Of a stretch of DNA of 64,000 nucleotides, positions 35,225 through 43,441 are shown one piece after another. The DNA lies in assembly GCF_900184255.1 (NCBI RefSeq), contig NZ_LT854639.1, positions 308,809 to 372,808 on the forward strand. Direction: 5' to 3'. The position numbers and the translations under genes are program-made. This DNA comes from Haloimpatiens massiliensis (GTDB taxonomy: Bacteria > Bacillota > Clostridia > Clostridiales > Clostridiaceae). Positions within the stretch are counted from its first letter, which is position 1; every line of letters starts with the position of its first letter. A model generated the notes under the pieces. That model did no database searches, had not been told where the DNA came from, and was given only the letters and a program-made list of their open reading frames with translations.

Positions 35225-36415
35225 TTAAGCGAATTTAGAGTGGTTAACTATCAATTCTAAAAAGCTTTCACCATTCTTTATTGGTTCTATTTTAAATATA
35301 TCTGCTACAGTTTGACCCATGTCTGAGAAAGTTTTTCTTGTTTTCAGGTCTTTACCCTTTGAAAGCGCTTTCCCATAAGCTAAAAATGGAACGTATTCTC
35401 TTGTATGGTCTGTTCCCTCTGTAGTTGGATCACAGCCATGATCTGCTGTTATAAATAGTATGTCATCATCTTTCATCTGTTCCATTATTTCTGCTAATCT
35501 CACATCAAAGGCCTCTAATCCTCTTCCATACTCTTCTGCATTGTTTCTGTGTCCCCACTTCATATCAAAGTCCACAAGATTTGTAAATATAAGGCCATTT
35601 TTATCTTCCTTCATGTATTCTAAGGTCTTATCTACTCCGTCCATATTGTCCTTTGTATGCACTGCTTCTGTTATGCCTGCGCCTTGGAATATGTCCTCTA
35701 TTTTACCTACTGCCATAACATTTAACTTTGAAGCCTTTAATTTATCTAAAACTGTTTCATGTATTGGCTTTAATGAAAAGTCTCTTCTGTTTGAAGTTCT
35801 TGTGAAATTTCCTTTAGCTTCTCCTACAAAAGGTCTTGCTATAACTCTAGCTACAGCATGTTCTCCCACTAGCATATCCCTAGCTATTTGGCAGATTTTG
35901 TACAACTCTTCCACTGAATAAATATCTTCATGAGCGGCTATTTGAAATACACTGTCTGCTGAAGTGTAAACTATTGGACATCCTGTTTTTATATGTTCTT
36001 CTCCTAGTTCATCTAGAATAGCTGTACCTGATGCTGGCTTATTTCCAAGAATTTTTCTTCCTATAGCTTTTTCAAATGCTTCTACTACTTCTTTTGGAAA
36101 ACCCTGTGGATATGTTGGAAATGGTTTATCTAACTGTATTCCACACATTTCCCAATGTCCAGTAGTAGTATCCTTTCCATCTGACATTTCAGCAAATCTT
36201 CCAAAACACCCTATTGGATTTTCTACCTTATTTATATTTTTCATGCCTTCTATATTTCCAAGTCCTAATTTCTCCATATTAGGAAGTTTTAATCCCCCTA
36301 ATTTAGAAGATACATTCCCTATAGTATTGCAGCCCACATCTCCAAACTTTACTGAATCTGGCATTTCTCCCATGCCCACACTATCTAGTACTATCCATAT
36401 GACTCTATTTATCAT
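35225..36415 (-). CDS. deoB: Phosphopentomutase
   Basis: Interconverts (deoxy)ribose 1- and 5-phosphate in nucleoside breakdown. It belongs to the alkaline-phosphatase superfamily. Visible metal and active-site motifs are VIWIVLDSVGMGEMPD at the N-terminus, SDGKDTTTGHWEM near residue 80-95, FTNLVDFDMKWGHRN near 280 and TADHGCDPTTEGTDHTREY near 325-345. The length of 396 residues is normal. The ribosome site cataggaggtagctaaATG is strong. The nucleoside transporter gene lies about 295 bases downstream on the same strand, and the T-rich gap between may hold a second promoter. Confidence 0.96.
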   Translation of the reverse strand: MINRVIWIVLDSVGMGEMPDSVKFGDVGCNTIGNVSSKLGGLKLPNMEKLGLGNIEGMKNINKVENPIGCFGRFAEMSDGKDTTTGHWEMCGIQLDKPFPTYPQGFPKEVVEAFEKAIGRKILGNKPASGTAILDELGEEHIKTGCPIVYTSADSVFQIAAHEDIYSVEELYKICQIARDMLVGEHAVARVIARPFVGEAKGNFTRTSNRRDFSLKPIHETVLDKLKASKLNVMAVGKIEDIFQGAGITEAVHTKDNMDGVDKTLEYMKEDKNGLIFTNLVDFDMKWGHRNNAEEYGRGLEAFDVRLAEIMEQMKDDDILFITADHGCDPTTEGTDHTREYVPFLAYGKALSKGKDLKTRKTFSDMGQTVADIFKIEPIKNGESFLELIVNHSKFA

Positions 36416-37032
36416 TTAGCTACCTCCTATGAAAAAACTTTATACCTTTCAATGCTCCATATAATAACTGTAAATTTGAAAAAAGCTTGAAAATTTAAAA
36501 TACTTTCTATGGAAACACTATTTTTTTACTACATGTTACCGCTTACATATAATTTTTATCATATTGAAAACAAAAAGTAAAGAAAAAATATTACTCTTTT
36601 TTGGAATATTTTTAAAACAAATATGCATTTATTGGTTATATATTTTCATTATAGAAATTGTTTACATATAGCATAAAATCAGTTTTTTATATATTTTATT
36701 TTTAAGCTTCTTTAGTATTTTATTTTAATTTTTGCATAAAATATTTTTATATAATTTTATATAATTTAATATATATTCTTTATTCATTGTAATATCTTTT
36801 ACAAATTTATATCTTTTGCTAAAACAAAGTAATATTTCAAGAAAGCTATTTTCAATTAATAATTATTATTATATAATATAAATACAATAATAATCATTTT
36901 AATGAAATAGAAACTTTCATCCATTATTATAAATAATAAATTTCATCTACTTAATATATTATAAAACTACAATACTATTCGTTCTATTTTAGAAAGGAAG
37001 TGAAAAAGTGCCGTTAATTAGCGGTATATCCT
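36416..37032. other. Divergent intergenic region between deoB and the reductase gene
   Basis: About 617 bases, very AT-rich, between genes reading away from each other. It must contain promoters for both. A purine-rich aaaggaagtgaaaaa lies about 25 bases before the reductase ATG, further than a normal ribosome site. I see no other repeat, hairpin or gene. Confidence 0.5.
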
Positions 37033-37968
37033 ATGGAAAAACAAACAGTATCTTTAGATTTAATCATTATAGGTGCTGGTCCTGCTGGATTAGCAGCAGC
37101 AGTTTATGCCTCCCGCTCAAAACTTGACACTTTGGTTTTGGAAAACAAAATAGTAGGTGGTCAAGTGAGAGACAGCTATAGAGTAGACAATTATCCTGGT
37201 TTTTCTTATATAACAGGAGCAGATCTTTCAAATAACTTTCAGCAACATGCTTTAGATTCCGGTGCCAAGATTGATGAATTCGACAATATAATATCACTAA
37301 AATTAAGCAGTGATGAAAAAATAGTTGAAACTTCAAAAAAAATATATAAACCACTAGCAATCATATTGGCCACAGGCTCAAATAATAGACTTCTTCCTGT
37401 ACCTGAGGAAACAAAATTTCATGGTAACGGAGTACACTACTGTGAACTTTGCGACGGTGCACTTTATGAGGGCAAGGATTTGATAGTGGTAGGCGGCGGT
37501 AACTCTGCTATTGAGGGAGCCATAGTGCTATCAAAATTTGCAAAAAATTTAACTATTGTACATCAATTTAATTATCTTCAAGCAAATAAAACTAATGAAG
37601 AAGAGCTTTCCACAAAACCTAATATTAAATATATATGGAACAGTGAAATTCGCCATGTATTAGGTGAAAATTCAGTGGAGGGTGTACAAATTGAAAATGT
37701 TAAAACTGGAGAACTTTCAGAGATAAAAACTGATGGTGTCTTCGTATACATTGGTAGAATTGCTAACACTGAATTATTTAAAAACTATATAAAATTAGAC
37801 AATTGGGGTCATGTGCTTACAAATGAGAATATGGAAACCAACATAAAAGGCGTTTATGCTGCCGGAGATTTACGTTCAAAGACCATTAGACAGTTAACTA
37901 CTGCTGTATCTGATGGAACCATTTCAGCCTTAACAGCTGAAAAATATATTATGGAAAAGAAGGTATAA
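37033..37968 (+). CDS. Thioredoxin-reductase-like flavoprotein
   Basis: FAD/NAD(P)H disulfide reductase of 311 residues. FAD-binding GxGxxG is LIIIGAGPAGLAAAVYASRS at the N-terminus, the redox pair is HYCELCDGALYEG (Cys137 and Cys140), the second nucleotide fold is LIVVGGGNSAIEGA, and the C-terminal FAD motif is GVYAAGDLRSKTIRQL. In Clostridium pasteurianum a homologous NADH-dependent reductase feeds electrons to a glutaredoxin-like protein and then to a peroxiredoxin. The same three genes follow each other here, so the same chain is inferred. Confidence 0.92.
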   Translation: MEKQTVSLDLIIIGAGPAGLAAAVYASRSKLDTLVLENKIVGGQVRDSYRVDNYPGFSYITGADLSNNFQQHALDSGAKIDEFDNIISLKLSSDEKIVETSKKIYKPLAIILATGSNNRLLPVPEETKFHGNGVHYCELCDGALYEGKDLIVVGGGNSAIEGAIVLSKFAKNLTIVHQFNYLQANKTNEEELSTKPNIKYIWNSEIRHVLGENSVEGVQIENVKTGELSEIKTDGVFVYIGRIANTELFKNYIKLDNWGHVLTNENMETNIKGVYAAGDLRSKTIRQLTTAVSDGTISALTAEKYIMEKKV

Positions 37969-37970
37969 TT

Positions 37971-38198
37971 ATGGTAAAAGTTTTTTCAACACCAACATGT
38001 CCATGGTGTAAAAAGGTTAAGGATTATTTAAAAAGCAATAATATAGAGTTTCAAGATATCAATGTGGCTGAAGATGCCGCTGCAAGAAAGGAAATGTTCC
38101 AAATTTCAAATCAAATGGGAGTTCCTGTAGTTCAAATTGATGATAAGGTAATCCTTGGTTTTGACAAAGATTCTATTGATGAAGCTTTAGGATTATAA
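37971..38198 (+). CDS. Glutaredoxin-like redox protein
   Basis: Thioredoxin-fold protein of 75 residues with the active site TPTCPWCKK (Cys10 and Cys13), the cis-proline segment MGVPVVQIDDKVILGF and a short C-terminal helix. It matches the small glutaredoxin-like partners (NrdH/Cp9 type) of the clostridial reductase encoded two bases upstream. It should shuttle electrons to the peroxiredoxin encoded after it. Confidence 0.92.
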   Translation: MVKVFSTPTCPWCKKVKDYLKSNNIEFQDINVAEDAAARKEMFQISNQMGVPVVQIDDKVILGFDKDSIDEALGL

Positions 38199-38205
38199 TC
38201 TGAGC

Positions 38206-38307
38206 TTTGTGAGAATTAATTTATTGTTCCGAGCTCTTATGCAAGGCATGGAGGAGAAATTTCATAATTCCATCGCATTGTACCTTTTTGTGGGTTAATC
38301 ATTAAAT
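38206..38307. repeat. Family C repeat, right half, inside the redox operon
   Basis: Matches the right arm of the full copy at 52878-53046: ttattgttc-gagctcttatgca, ggaggagaaatttcataatt, ttgtac-tttttgtgggttaat. It begins eight bases after the glutaredoxin stop and ends shortly before the peroxiredoxin ribosome site, so it separates genes that are otherwise consecutive. Confidence 0.75.
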
Positions 38308-38337
38308 AAAATGTTTTGGAAAGGAGTTATGTTACTT

Positions 38338-38859
38338 ATGGAAAGATTAGTTGGTAAAAATGCACCTGATTTCACAATGAATGCTGTAAAGGGTGGCGGC
38401 AGTGATTTTACACAAGTAAGTCTTGAGGACTACAAGGGCAAGTGGCTAGTTATGTTTTTCTATCCACTAGATTTTACCTTCGTTTGTCCAACTGAGATAA
38501 CAGGTTTTAGTAAAAGGTATGAGGATTTTAATAAAGTAGGCGCTGAGCTCCTTGCAGTTAGCTGCGACAGTCAGTATTCCCATGAAGCTTGGATTAAGGG
38601 TGATCTAGGGAAAATTAAATTTCCTATAGCTTCTGATATTACGAAGTCCGTATCTGACAGCTATGGTATATTAATTAAAGAAGAGGGTATTTCATTGAGG
38701 GGCTTATTTATAATAGACCCTGAAGGAGTAGTAAGATATAGTGTGGTTCACGACTTAAATGTAGGCAGAAGTGTAGATGAAACCCTACGTGTACTTAAGG
38801 CTTTAAAAACTGGAGGTATGTGCGCCGTAGACTGGAGCGAAGGAGATAAAACTTTATAA
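38338..38859 (+). CDS. Typical 2-Cys peroxiredoxin (AhpC/Prx family)
   Basis: Reduces hydrogen peroxide and organic peroxides. Of about 173 residues, the peroxidatic Cys50 lies in DFTFVCPTEITGF, with SCDSQYSHEAW and FPIASDITKSVSDSYG downstream. The resolving cysteine is in GGMCAVDW near the C-terminus (about residue 162). The start is the ATG of ERLVGKNAPDF, because aaaggag lies eleven bases ahead; two earlier ATGs are too close to it or upstream of it. Electrons probably come from the reductase and glutaredoxin genes before it. Confidence 0.93.
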   Translation: MERLVGKNAPDFTMNAVKGGGSDFTQVSLEDYKGKWLVMFFYPLDFTFVCPTEITGFSKRYEDFNKVGAELLAVSCDSQYSHEAWIKGDLGKIKFPIASDITKSVSDSYGILIKEEGISLRGLFIIDPEGVVRYSVVHDLNVGRSVDETLRVLKALKTGGMCAVDWSEGDKTL

Positions 38860-38900
38860 TAACCAATTTCACTTATGCAATATTCACTCTTGTAATACTA

Positions 38901-38939
38901 AAATCCAAAAGAAGATATTCCCCCCTTCTTTTGGATTTT
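38901..38939. terminator. Bidirectional terminator between peroxiredoxin and lipoate ligase genes
   Basis: The perfect stem aatccaaaagaag / cttcttttggatt has a T-rich run on the plus side and a similar run on the minus side. It lies between two converging genes. Confidence 0.85.
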
Positions 38940-38946
38940 CTAATAG

Positions 38947-39012
38947 GACTATCCGCGTGTTCTACTGACGCAATATGACCCAAAATAGACTAGTATACTT
39001 ACTTGTTATTTA
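38947..39012. repeat. Family F repeat, right half
   Basis: Matches the right side of 28720-28850 (cgcaatatgac-caaaatagactag, acttgttatttattt). The left arm is absent. Confidence 0.65.
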
Positions 39013-39024
39013 TTTAAATGTGCC

Positions 39025-40023
39025 TTAGATATCTTTAAAAATGCTAAGCACATCCTGTACCATTCCTCTTTGTTCTTCCGTATTTGCCAAACTCATTAGT
39101 TTTTCCTTTATATCTTGCTGCTTAAATGGAATTTCTATTAATGAATTTTGTATATCTTCTATAAATTTTACATTCATGGCATCTGAGTAAACTTTAGCCT
39201 CCAGTACTTTTGCATTTTTAAGCTTTAAATTAAATTCAATACCTCCCCAAGGAAATCTCTCCTCTAAGCATATGTCAAATTTGGGTGAACTGCCATATCT
39301 AAATTCCCAAGAGGAATACTTTTCATAAAGTTGCTGCATTTCATTAGAATTTTTTTCAGTATATATTTTCTTCCCTTGAACTCTTCCATAAGCTTCCTGA
39401 AAACTTTTTTCTAACTGCTCCATCAATTTTTCTATGGATATTTTATCATTTATTTCTTTTAAGTTAACTATTCTGGATTTTACAGAATCTATACCTTTGG
39501 ATTTTATTTTCTTTTCTGAAACTGTAAGGTACTGAACAAGCCTTTTCATGTCTCCATTTACAAGAAGAGTTCCATGGTGATAGCAAGTATGATCTCCGAA
39601 GTAAAAGGCATTTCCTGAGAATTTTCTTCCATCTGCCAATATGTCGTTTCTTCCTGAAAATTCCGCATTTATTCCTAGGTTTTTTACTGCTTTTAATATG
39701 ACTTGTAATTGATTTTCCAAATTATAGAGTCCTTTGTCCATGGCAAAGGTGAAGTTTAAATTCCCAATGTCATGGAATACTGCCCCTCCCCCAGAAAGTC
39801 TTCTAGCCAGCTTCCCACCGTCTTCTTCTAATTCTCTGCATTTACATTCCTTCCATGGATTTTGGTTTTTGCCTATGACTACAGTATCTGCATTTTGCCA
39901 TAGATATAGTATTATTTCATTAGCTTTTGCTTCTTTCACTAATTTTTCTTCTAAAGCTAAATTAAACCATGGATTAATGCTTTTGGATACTACTATATTG
40001 GTAATAATTTCTTTATTATGCAA
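39025..40023 (-). CDS. lplA: Lipoate-protein ligase A
   Basis: Attaches scavenged lipoate to lipoyl domains of dehydrogenase complexes or the glycine cleavage H protein. Of 332 residues, the catalytic N-terminal domain shows NPWFNLALEEKLVKEA, LWQNADTVVIGKNQNPW, the RRLSGGGAVFHDIGNLNFTF motif (first 18 shown by its core RRLSGGGAVFHD), FSGRNDILADGRKFSGNAFY and HHGTLLVNGD. The C-terminal accessory domain follows from about residue 240 (SSWEFRYGSSPKFD). It starts at TTG with gggggaattcat ahead. It stands alone; no lipoyl-dependent enzyme is adjacent. Confidence 0.92.
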   Translation of the reverse strand: MHNKEIITNIVVSKSINPWFNLALEEKLVKEAKANEIILYLWQNADTVVIGKNQNPWKECKCRELEEDGGKLARRLSGGGAVFHDIGNLNFTFAMDKGLYNLENQLQVILKAVKNLGINAEFSGRNDILADGRKFSGNAFYFGDHTCYHHGTLLVNGDMKRLVQYLTVSEKKIKSKGIDSVKSRIVNLKEINDKISIEKLMEQLEKSFQEAYGRVQGKKIYTEKNSNEMQQLYEKYSSWEFRYGSSPKFDICLEERFPWGGIEFNLKLKNAKVLEAKVYSDAMNVKFIEDIQNSLIEIPFKQQDIKEKLMSLANTEEQRGMVQDVLSIFKDI

Positions 40024-40659
40024 AATGAATTCCCCCTATTAAAATTCAAGTTACTATAGTACTTTAGTTAGCATTTATGACTATTTTATCCAATATTTTT
40101 TAAATATTTCTATTTCCTTAGCCACTCTATTAGTTACAAATGCCACACAAGTTTCTATATCAAACATTTTACTCAAATCCTCTCGATCATCTCTAAGGCT
40201 GTAATTTTTAATAATTGACAACTAGAAAATCACACCCCAAAGTGCTATATACATATGTTATATCTTACCCTTAACCAGCTTTTAAATCAAGTAACTTGTG
40301 AATTCTACAAATAATGCTAATTCAATGCTAATTGAATAGAAAATTTTCTCTTTTCATACAATGTGCTTATATTGCAAATTTAGTATTATTATATATAATG
40401 TGATTATATTGCGAATTTAACATTGCTATATATAATGTACTTATTTTGCGAACTTAGCACTATTATATATTGGGTAAAATAATTCTTTTTTGTGTCTCCA
40501 ATCACTAATCTCTATTTAGTGTTTAAGTAAAATCTTATTTGGTAGTTAAATGAAATTTTATTTAAGATTAACTAAATTTTATTTAATGATTGGAAACTGT
40601 GGATTAATGGACTGATGAATGAGAACTTTTGAGCAAATATAAAAAATCGAGGTGATATT
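40024..40659. other. Intergenic region with tandem repeats ahead of lrgA
   Basis: About 636 bases without a gene. It holds three tandem 37-base units (listed separately) and, closer to lrgA, imperfect direct repeats of the form taaatgaaattttattta and taactaaattttatttaa at about 40545-40590. Promoter and regulatory sites for the lrgA gene are likely here. Confidence 0.5.
40360..40470. repeat. Three tandem 37-base units
   Basis: Units start at 40360, 40397 and 40434. Each has the pattern aatgt(g/a)(c/a)ttat(a/t)ttgc(a/g)aa(t/c)tta, then ca/gt-ttat-tatatat. The copies differ at a few positions, so they are not a very recent expansion. They may be clustered binding sites. Confidence 0.7.
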
Positions 40660-41037
40660 TTGAAAATTTTAAGACAAATTTGCATTATCTTATTTATAAA
40701 CTTTATTGGTGAGATAATTCATTTAGTTTTGAGAACATCCATACCTGGCAATGTAATTGGTATGATTTTATTATTGATTCTTTTATGCACGGGAGTGCTT
40801 AAATTAGAAGTTATAGAGGAAATAAGCGACTTTTTCCTCAAGAACTTAGCTTTTTTCTTCTTACCTGCAGGGGTTGGTCTTATTTCTTGTATGTCTATAT
40901 TAAATGGAAACTGGAGCGCCATTTTGATGGTATGCCTTTTATCAACTATAGTAGTCATAATAGTAACAGGATTTACCATACAAATTTTAAAGAAAGCCTG
41001 TGAGAGTAAAAAACTAAAAATTAATACTAATGATTAA
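40660..41037 (+). CDS. lrgA: LrgA/CidA-family holin-like membrane protein
   Basis: Membrane protein of 125 residues with four helices and the family pattern FINFIGEIIHLVLRTSIPGN, VIGMILLLILLC, FFLKNLAFFFLPAGVGLISC. The family is implicated in control of autolysis, and more recently in pyruvate transport together with LrgB. It begins at TTG after gaggtgatat. lrgB follows on the same strand after a 310-base family C repeat instead of the usual tight spacing. Confidence 0.88.
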   Translation: MKILRQICIILFINFIGEIIHLVLRTSIPGNVIGMILLLILLCTGVLKLEVIEEISDFFLKNLAFFFLPAGVGLISCMSILNGNWSAILMVCLLSTIVVIIVTGFTIQILKKACESKKLKINTND

Positions 41038-41345
41038 CCCACAATAAGGTAGAATGTAATGGAATTATGAAATTTCTCCTCCATGACTTGCATAAGAGCT
41101 CAAAACAATAAATTTAATTTAAGAAATTCTAATCTTTTAGCCATATAAAATTATCTAACGCTCACATTCAGCGTCCTGCCTCAGGTTCGCTAGCCTGGCG
41201 TCCTTGCCAGACTTACGATAATTTTATCTGTCTAAAAGAAGAATTTCTAAAATTAAATTTAAACAGTTCCTTCGCTTCTTATGCAAGTCATTCCAGAGAA
41301 ATTTCATAATTCAAGTAATATAATGCTTTTTGTGGGTTAATCTTA
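41034..41345. repeat. Family C palindrome, longest copy, between lrgA and lrgB
   Basis: The two arms of family C (acccacaataaggtagaatg, gaattatgaaatttctcctc, tgacttgcataagagctc at left; cttcttatgcaagtcattcc, agaaatttcataattcaagt, ttttgtgggttaatc at right) enclose an extra GC-rich hairpin at about 41137-41250 (taaaattatctaacgctc with gataattttatc; core agcctggcgtccttgcc). Transcripts through lrgA-lrgB would carry this long fold. Confidence 0.8.
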
Positions 41346-41373
41346 TTTATTACTTATTTAAAGGAGTTTTATA

Positions 41374-42066
41374 ATGGAAAATCTTTTTAATAATCCCCTA
41401 TTTGGGATAATAATTTCAGTGATGGCTTTTGAAATAGGTAATTTTATTTATAAAAAAACAAAAATTCCTTTTTTCAATCCCCTACTTATTTCTGTAGCTT
41501 TAATAATTTTATTTTTGGAATTTTTCTCTATAAATTTGGAGTCTTATAATAAGGGAGCAAGTATAATAAATTTCTTTTTAGCTCCATCTACAGTAGTTTT
41601 GGCGGTGCCTCTTTATAAGAAGATAAATCTTTTAAAGGCTCATGCTATGCCTATAATAGTTGGCATAACTACTGGCAGCATTGCTGGTATAGTTAGCATT
41701 ATATATCTTTGCAAATTATTTAATTTAGATACAAAATTGAGCATTTCCATGATGCCAAAATCTATAACTACACCTATAGGTATTGAAATATCTAAGCAGC
41801 TGGGAGGTATTCCTGCAGTTACCGTAGCAGTTATCATAATAACTGGAATTATGGGTGCCATAATAGGTCCTCTTGTATGTAAAGCTTGCAGAATCAAAGA
41901 TAGCGTGGCCCTTGGGGTTTCCCTAGGTACCGCTTCCCATGCCATAGGTACCACAAAAGCCATGGAGATAGGTGAAGTGGAAGGTGCCATGAGTAGCCTT
42001 GCTATAGGCATAGCTGGACTTTTAACAGTATTTCTGGCTCCACTTTTATTTAAAATATTTCTATAG
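41374..42066 (+). CDS. lrgB: LrgB/CidB-family membrane protein
   Basis: Polytopic protein of 230 residues with the LrgB signature: NPLLISVALIILFLEFF, NFFLAPSTVVLAVPLYK, SMMPKSITTPIGIEISKQLG, then VSLGTASHAIGTTKAMEIGE near the C-terminus. It works with the LrgA-type protein encoded upstream. The ribosome site (aaaggagttttataATG) is strong, so it can be translated independently of lrgA. Confidence 0.92.
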   Translation: MENLFNNPLFGIIISVMAFEIGNFIYKKTKIPFFNPLLISVALIILFLEFFSINLESYNKGASIINFFLAPSTVVLAVPLYKKINLLKAHAMPIIVGITTGSIAGIVSIIYLCKLFNLDTKLSISMMPKSITTPIGIEISKQLGGIPAVTVAVIIITGIMGAIIGPLVCKACRIKDSVALGVSLGTASHAIGTTKAMEIGEVEGAMSSLAIGIAGLLTVFLAPLLFKIFL

Positions 42067-42256
42067 TTTAAAGGAACCTTTAAGAAGACGATTGAGAAAT
42101 TTACATTCTTTTTACGACAAAAATTTCTTAACCGGCTTCTTGTTTGTTTTCCCCTATTCTTTATGTTTTCATCTGTTCCTTATGTTTTTCTCTGTTCCTC
42201 ATATAAATTTTCATAGTGTTAACTGAAATTTTTCACATCTTTGAAATAATATACAT

Positions 42257-43441
42257 CTAGTGTTGGACGCCGCTCTGCTGCTGAGTCCTGCCTAAGTTCT
42301 CCGCTCTATTAGAAACATATTCTGTATAATTTGCTCTTCCTTGGGACTCTAACGTCACATTTGCCTTCACTTTTATATTTGATTTAGGCACTATATCATT
42401 CCAATCCTGTCCAGTATCTCTTCCATATTTCGCTACTGCATATTTACCTAAACCCAGTACATCAGTTTTGTATTCTTTATTTATCTTTTCTACTACATCT
42501 TGACACTGGCTTTCAACTTCCTTTTCAATTTCATTTTGACATTTTTCAACTTCTTTAGGGTCGTTATCTAAATTTTTATATAGAACATTGGACACTACTG
42601 TTCCCTTTAAATCTATATTTATTATAAAATTATACTTTCCATTTTCTTTAAAACACTTTACCTTTCTTTTAGATTTGCCGTAAAAATTGATATATTCCTT
42701 TACATTTTCTTGTATTGTGATCATCCCTTTTCCACCGTTAAACTTCATTAAATTTATAAATTTTGTTTCATTAAGATTAGCCACTCCAATCATTTTTTCT
42801 CCTTTAAATATAGCTAATCCTGTGTTTTGCAATCCACCATCTTTCATCTCTATATAAGGCAGTACTAAGGTTCTTCCTTCCGCATCTACCCTAACTATCA
42901 TATCTATTGCAGTAAAATTTTTCACATAAAAATAAGCTTCATTTAAATTTTTAATTAAATTCTCTGTATATTCTGCTGGATTCACTCCTTTAATATTTTT
43001 TTGTTTAAGTATGTCGTAAGCTTTGCCAGAACATACTGACACGTATCCTCTGTCATTTGTTCTGGGATTTCTCACTAATATATCTAAAAGTTCTCTTACA
43101 CCTAAACGTGCCTGTGCCTCACTTATTATGTATGATCTCTCTACTCCAAGTATTAATTTTTTATCCATTTTGCTACTTCTGTCTTCTCTTGATTCACCTA
43201 AACTATTCCCCTCACCTATTTGAATTATTCCAGTTTCTTGCTGGTCTTGCACTGCCATTAATATAGGAACTACATATTCTTTACCATCCATTTCTTTTAT
43301 ATCATATCCTACAGCCATGGGTATACTAACATTCTCCACCAGTTCACCTTCATTTCCTAAAAATGAATAAATAAACAATATAATTACTATTATTAATGTA
43401 ATAATTCTTATATTTTTAGGATTTTTTATTTTCTGTAACAT
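42257..43441 (-). CDS. Ger(x)C-family spore germination protein without a lipobox cysteine
   Basis: C subunit of a germinant receptor, which sits on the outer face of the spore inner membrane. Of 394 residues, the N-terminal hydrophobic segment (IITLIIVIILFIYSFLGNEG) leads to the family start VSIPMAVGYDI. RSYIISEAQARLGVRELLDI, NPRTNDRGYVSV and DIVPKSNIKVKANVTLES follow. Most GerC proteins carry a lipoprotein cysteine after the signal; none is present here, so it is probably anchored by the uncleaved helix. It overlaps gerB by 26 bases and has its own ribosome site (agaggagaaaaaaATG). Confidence 0.88.
   Translation of the reverse strand: MLQKIKNPKNIRIITLIIVIILFIYSFLGNEGELVENVSIPMAVGYDIKEMDGKEYVVPILMAVQDQQETGIIQIGEGNSLGESREDRSSKMDKKLILGVERSYIISEAQARLGVRELLDILVRNPRTNDRGYVSVCSGKAYDILKQKNIKGVNPAEYTENLIKNLNEAYFYVKNFTAIDMIVRVDAEGRTLVLPYIEMKDGGLQNTGLAIFKGEKMIGVANLNETKFINLMKFNGGKGMITIQENVKEYINFYGKSKRKVKCFKENGKYNFIINIDLKGTVVSNVLYKNLDNDPKEVEKCQNEIEKEVESQCQDVVEKINKEYKTDVLGLGKYAVAKYGRDTGQDWNDIVPKSNIKVKANVTLESQGRANYTEYVSNRAENLGRTQQQSGVQH

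Noticed and set aside
35460..35921. 153-codon plus-strand frame opposite deoB
   Set aside because: Antisense shadow of phosphopentomutase with no ribosome site.
41640..42011. Minus-strand frame opposite lrgB
   Set aside because: Shadow of a conserved membrane protein gene.
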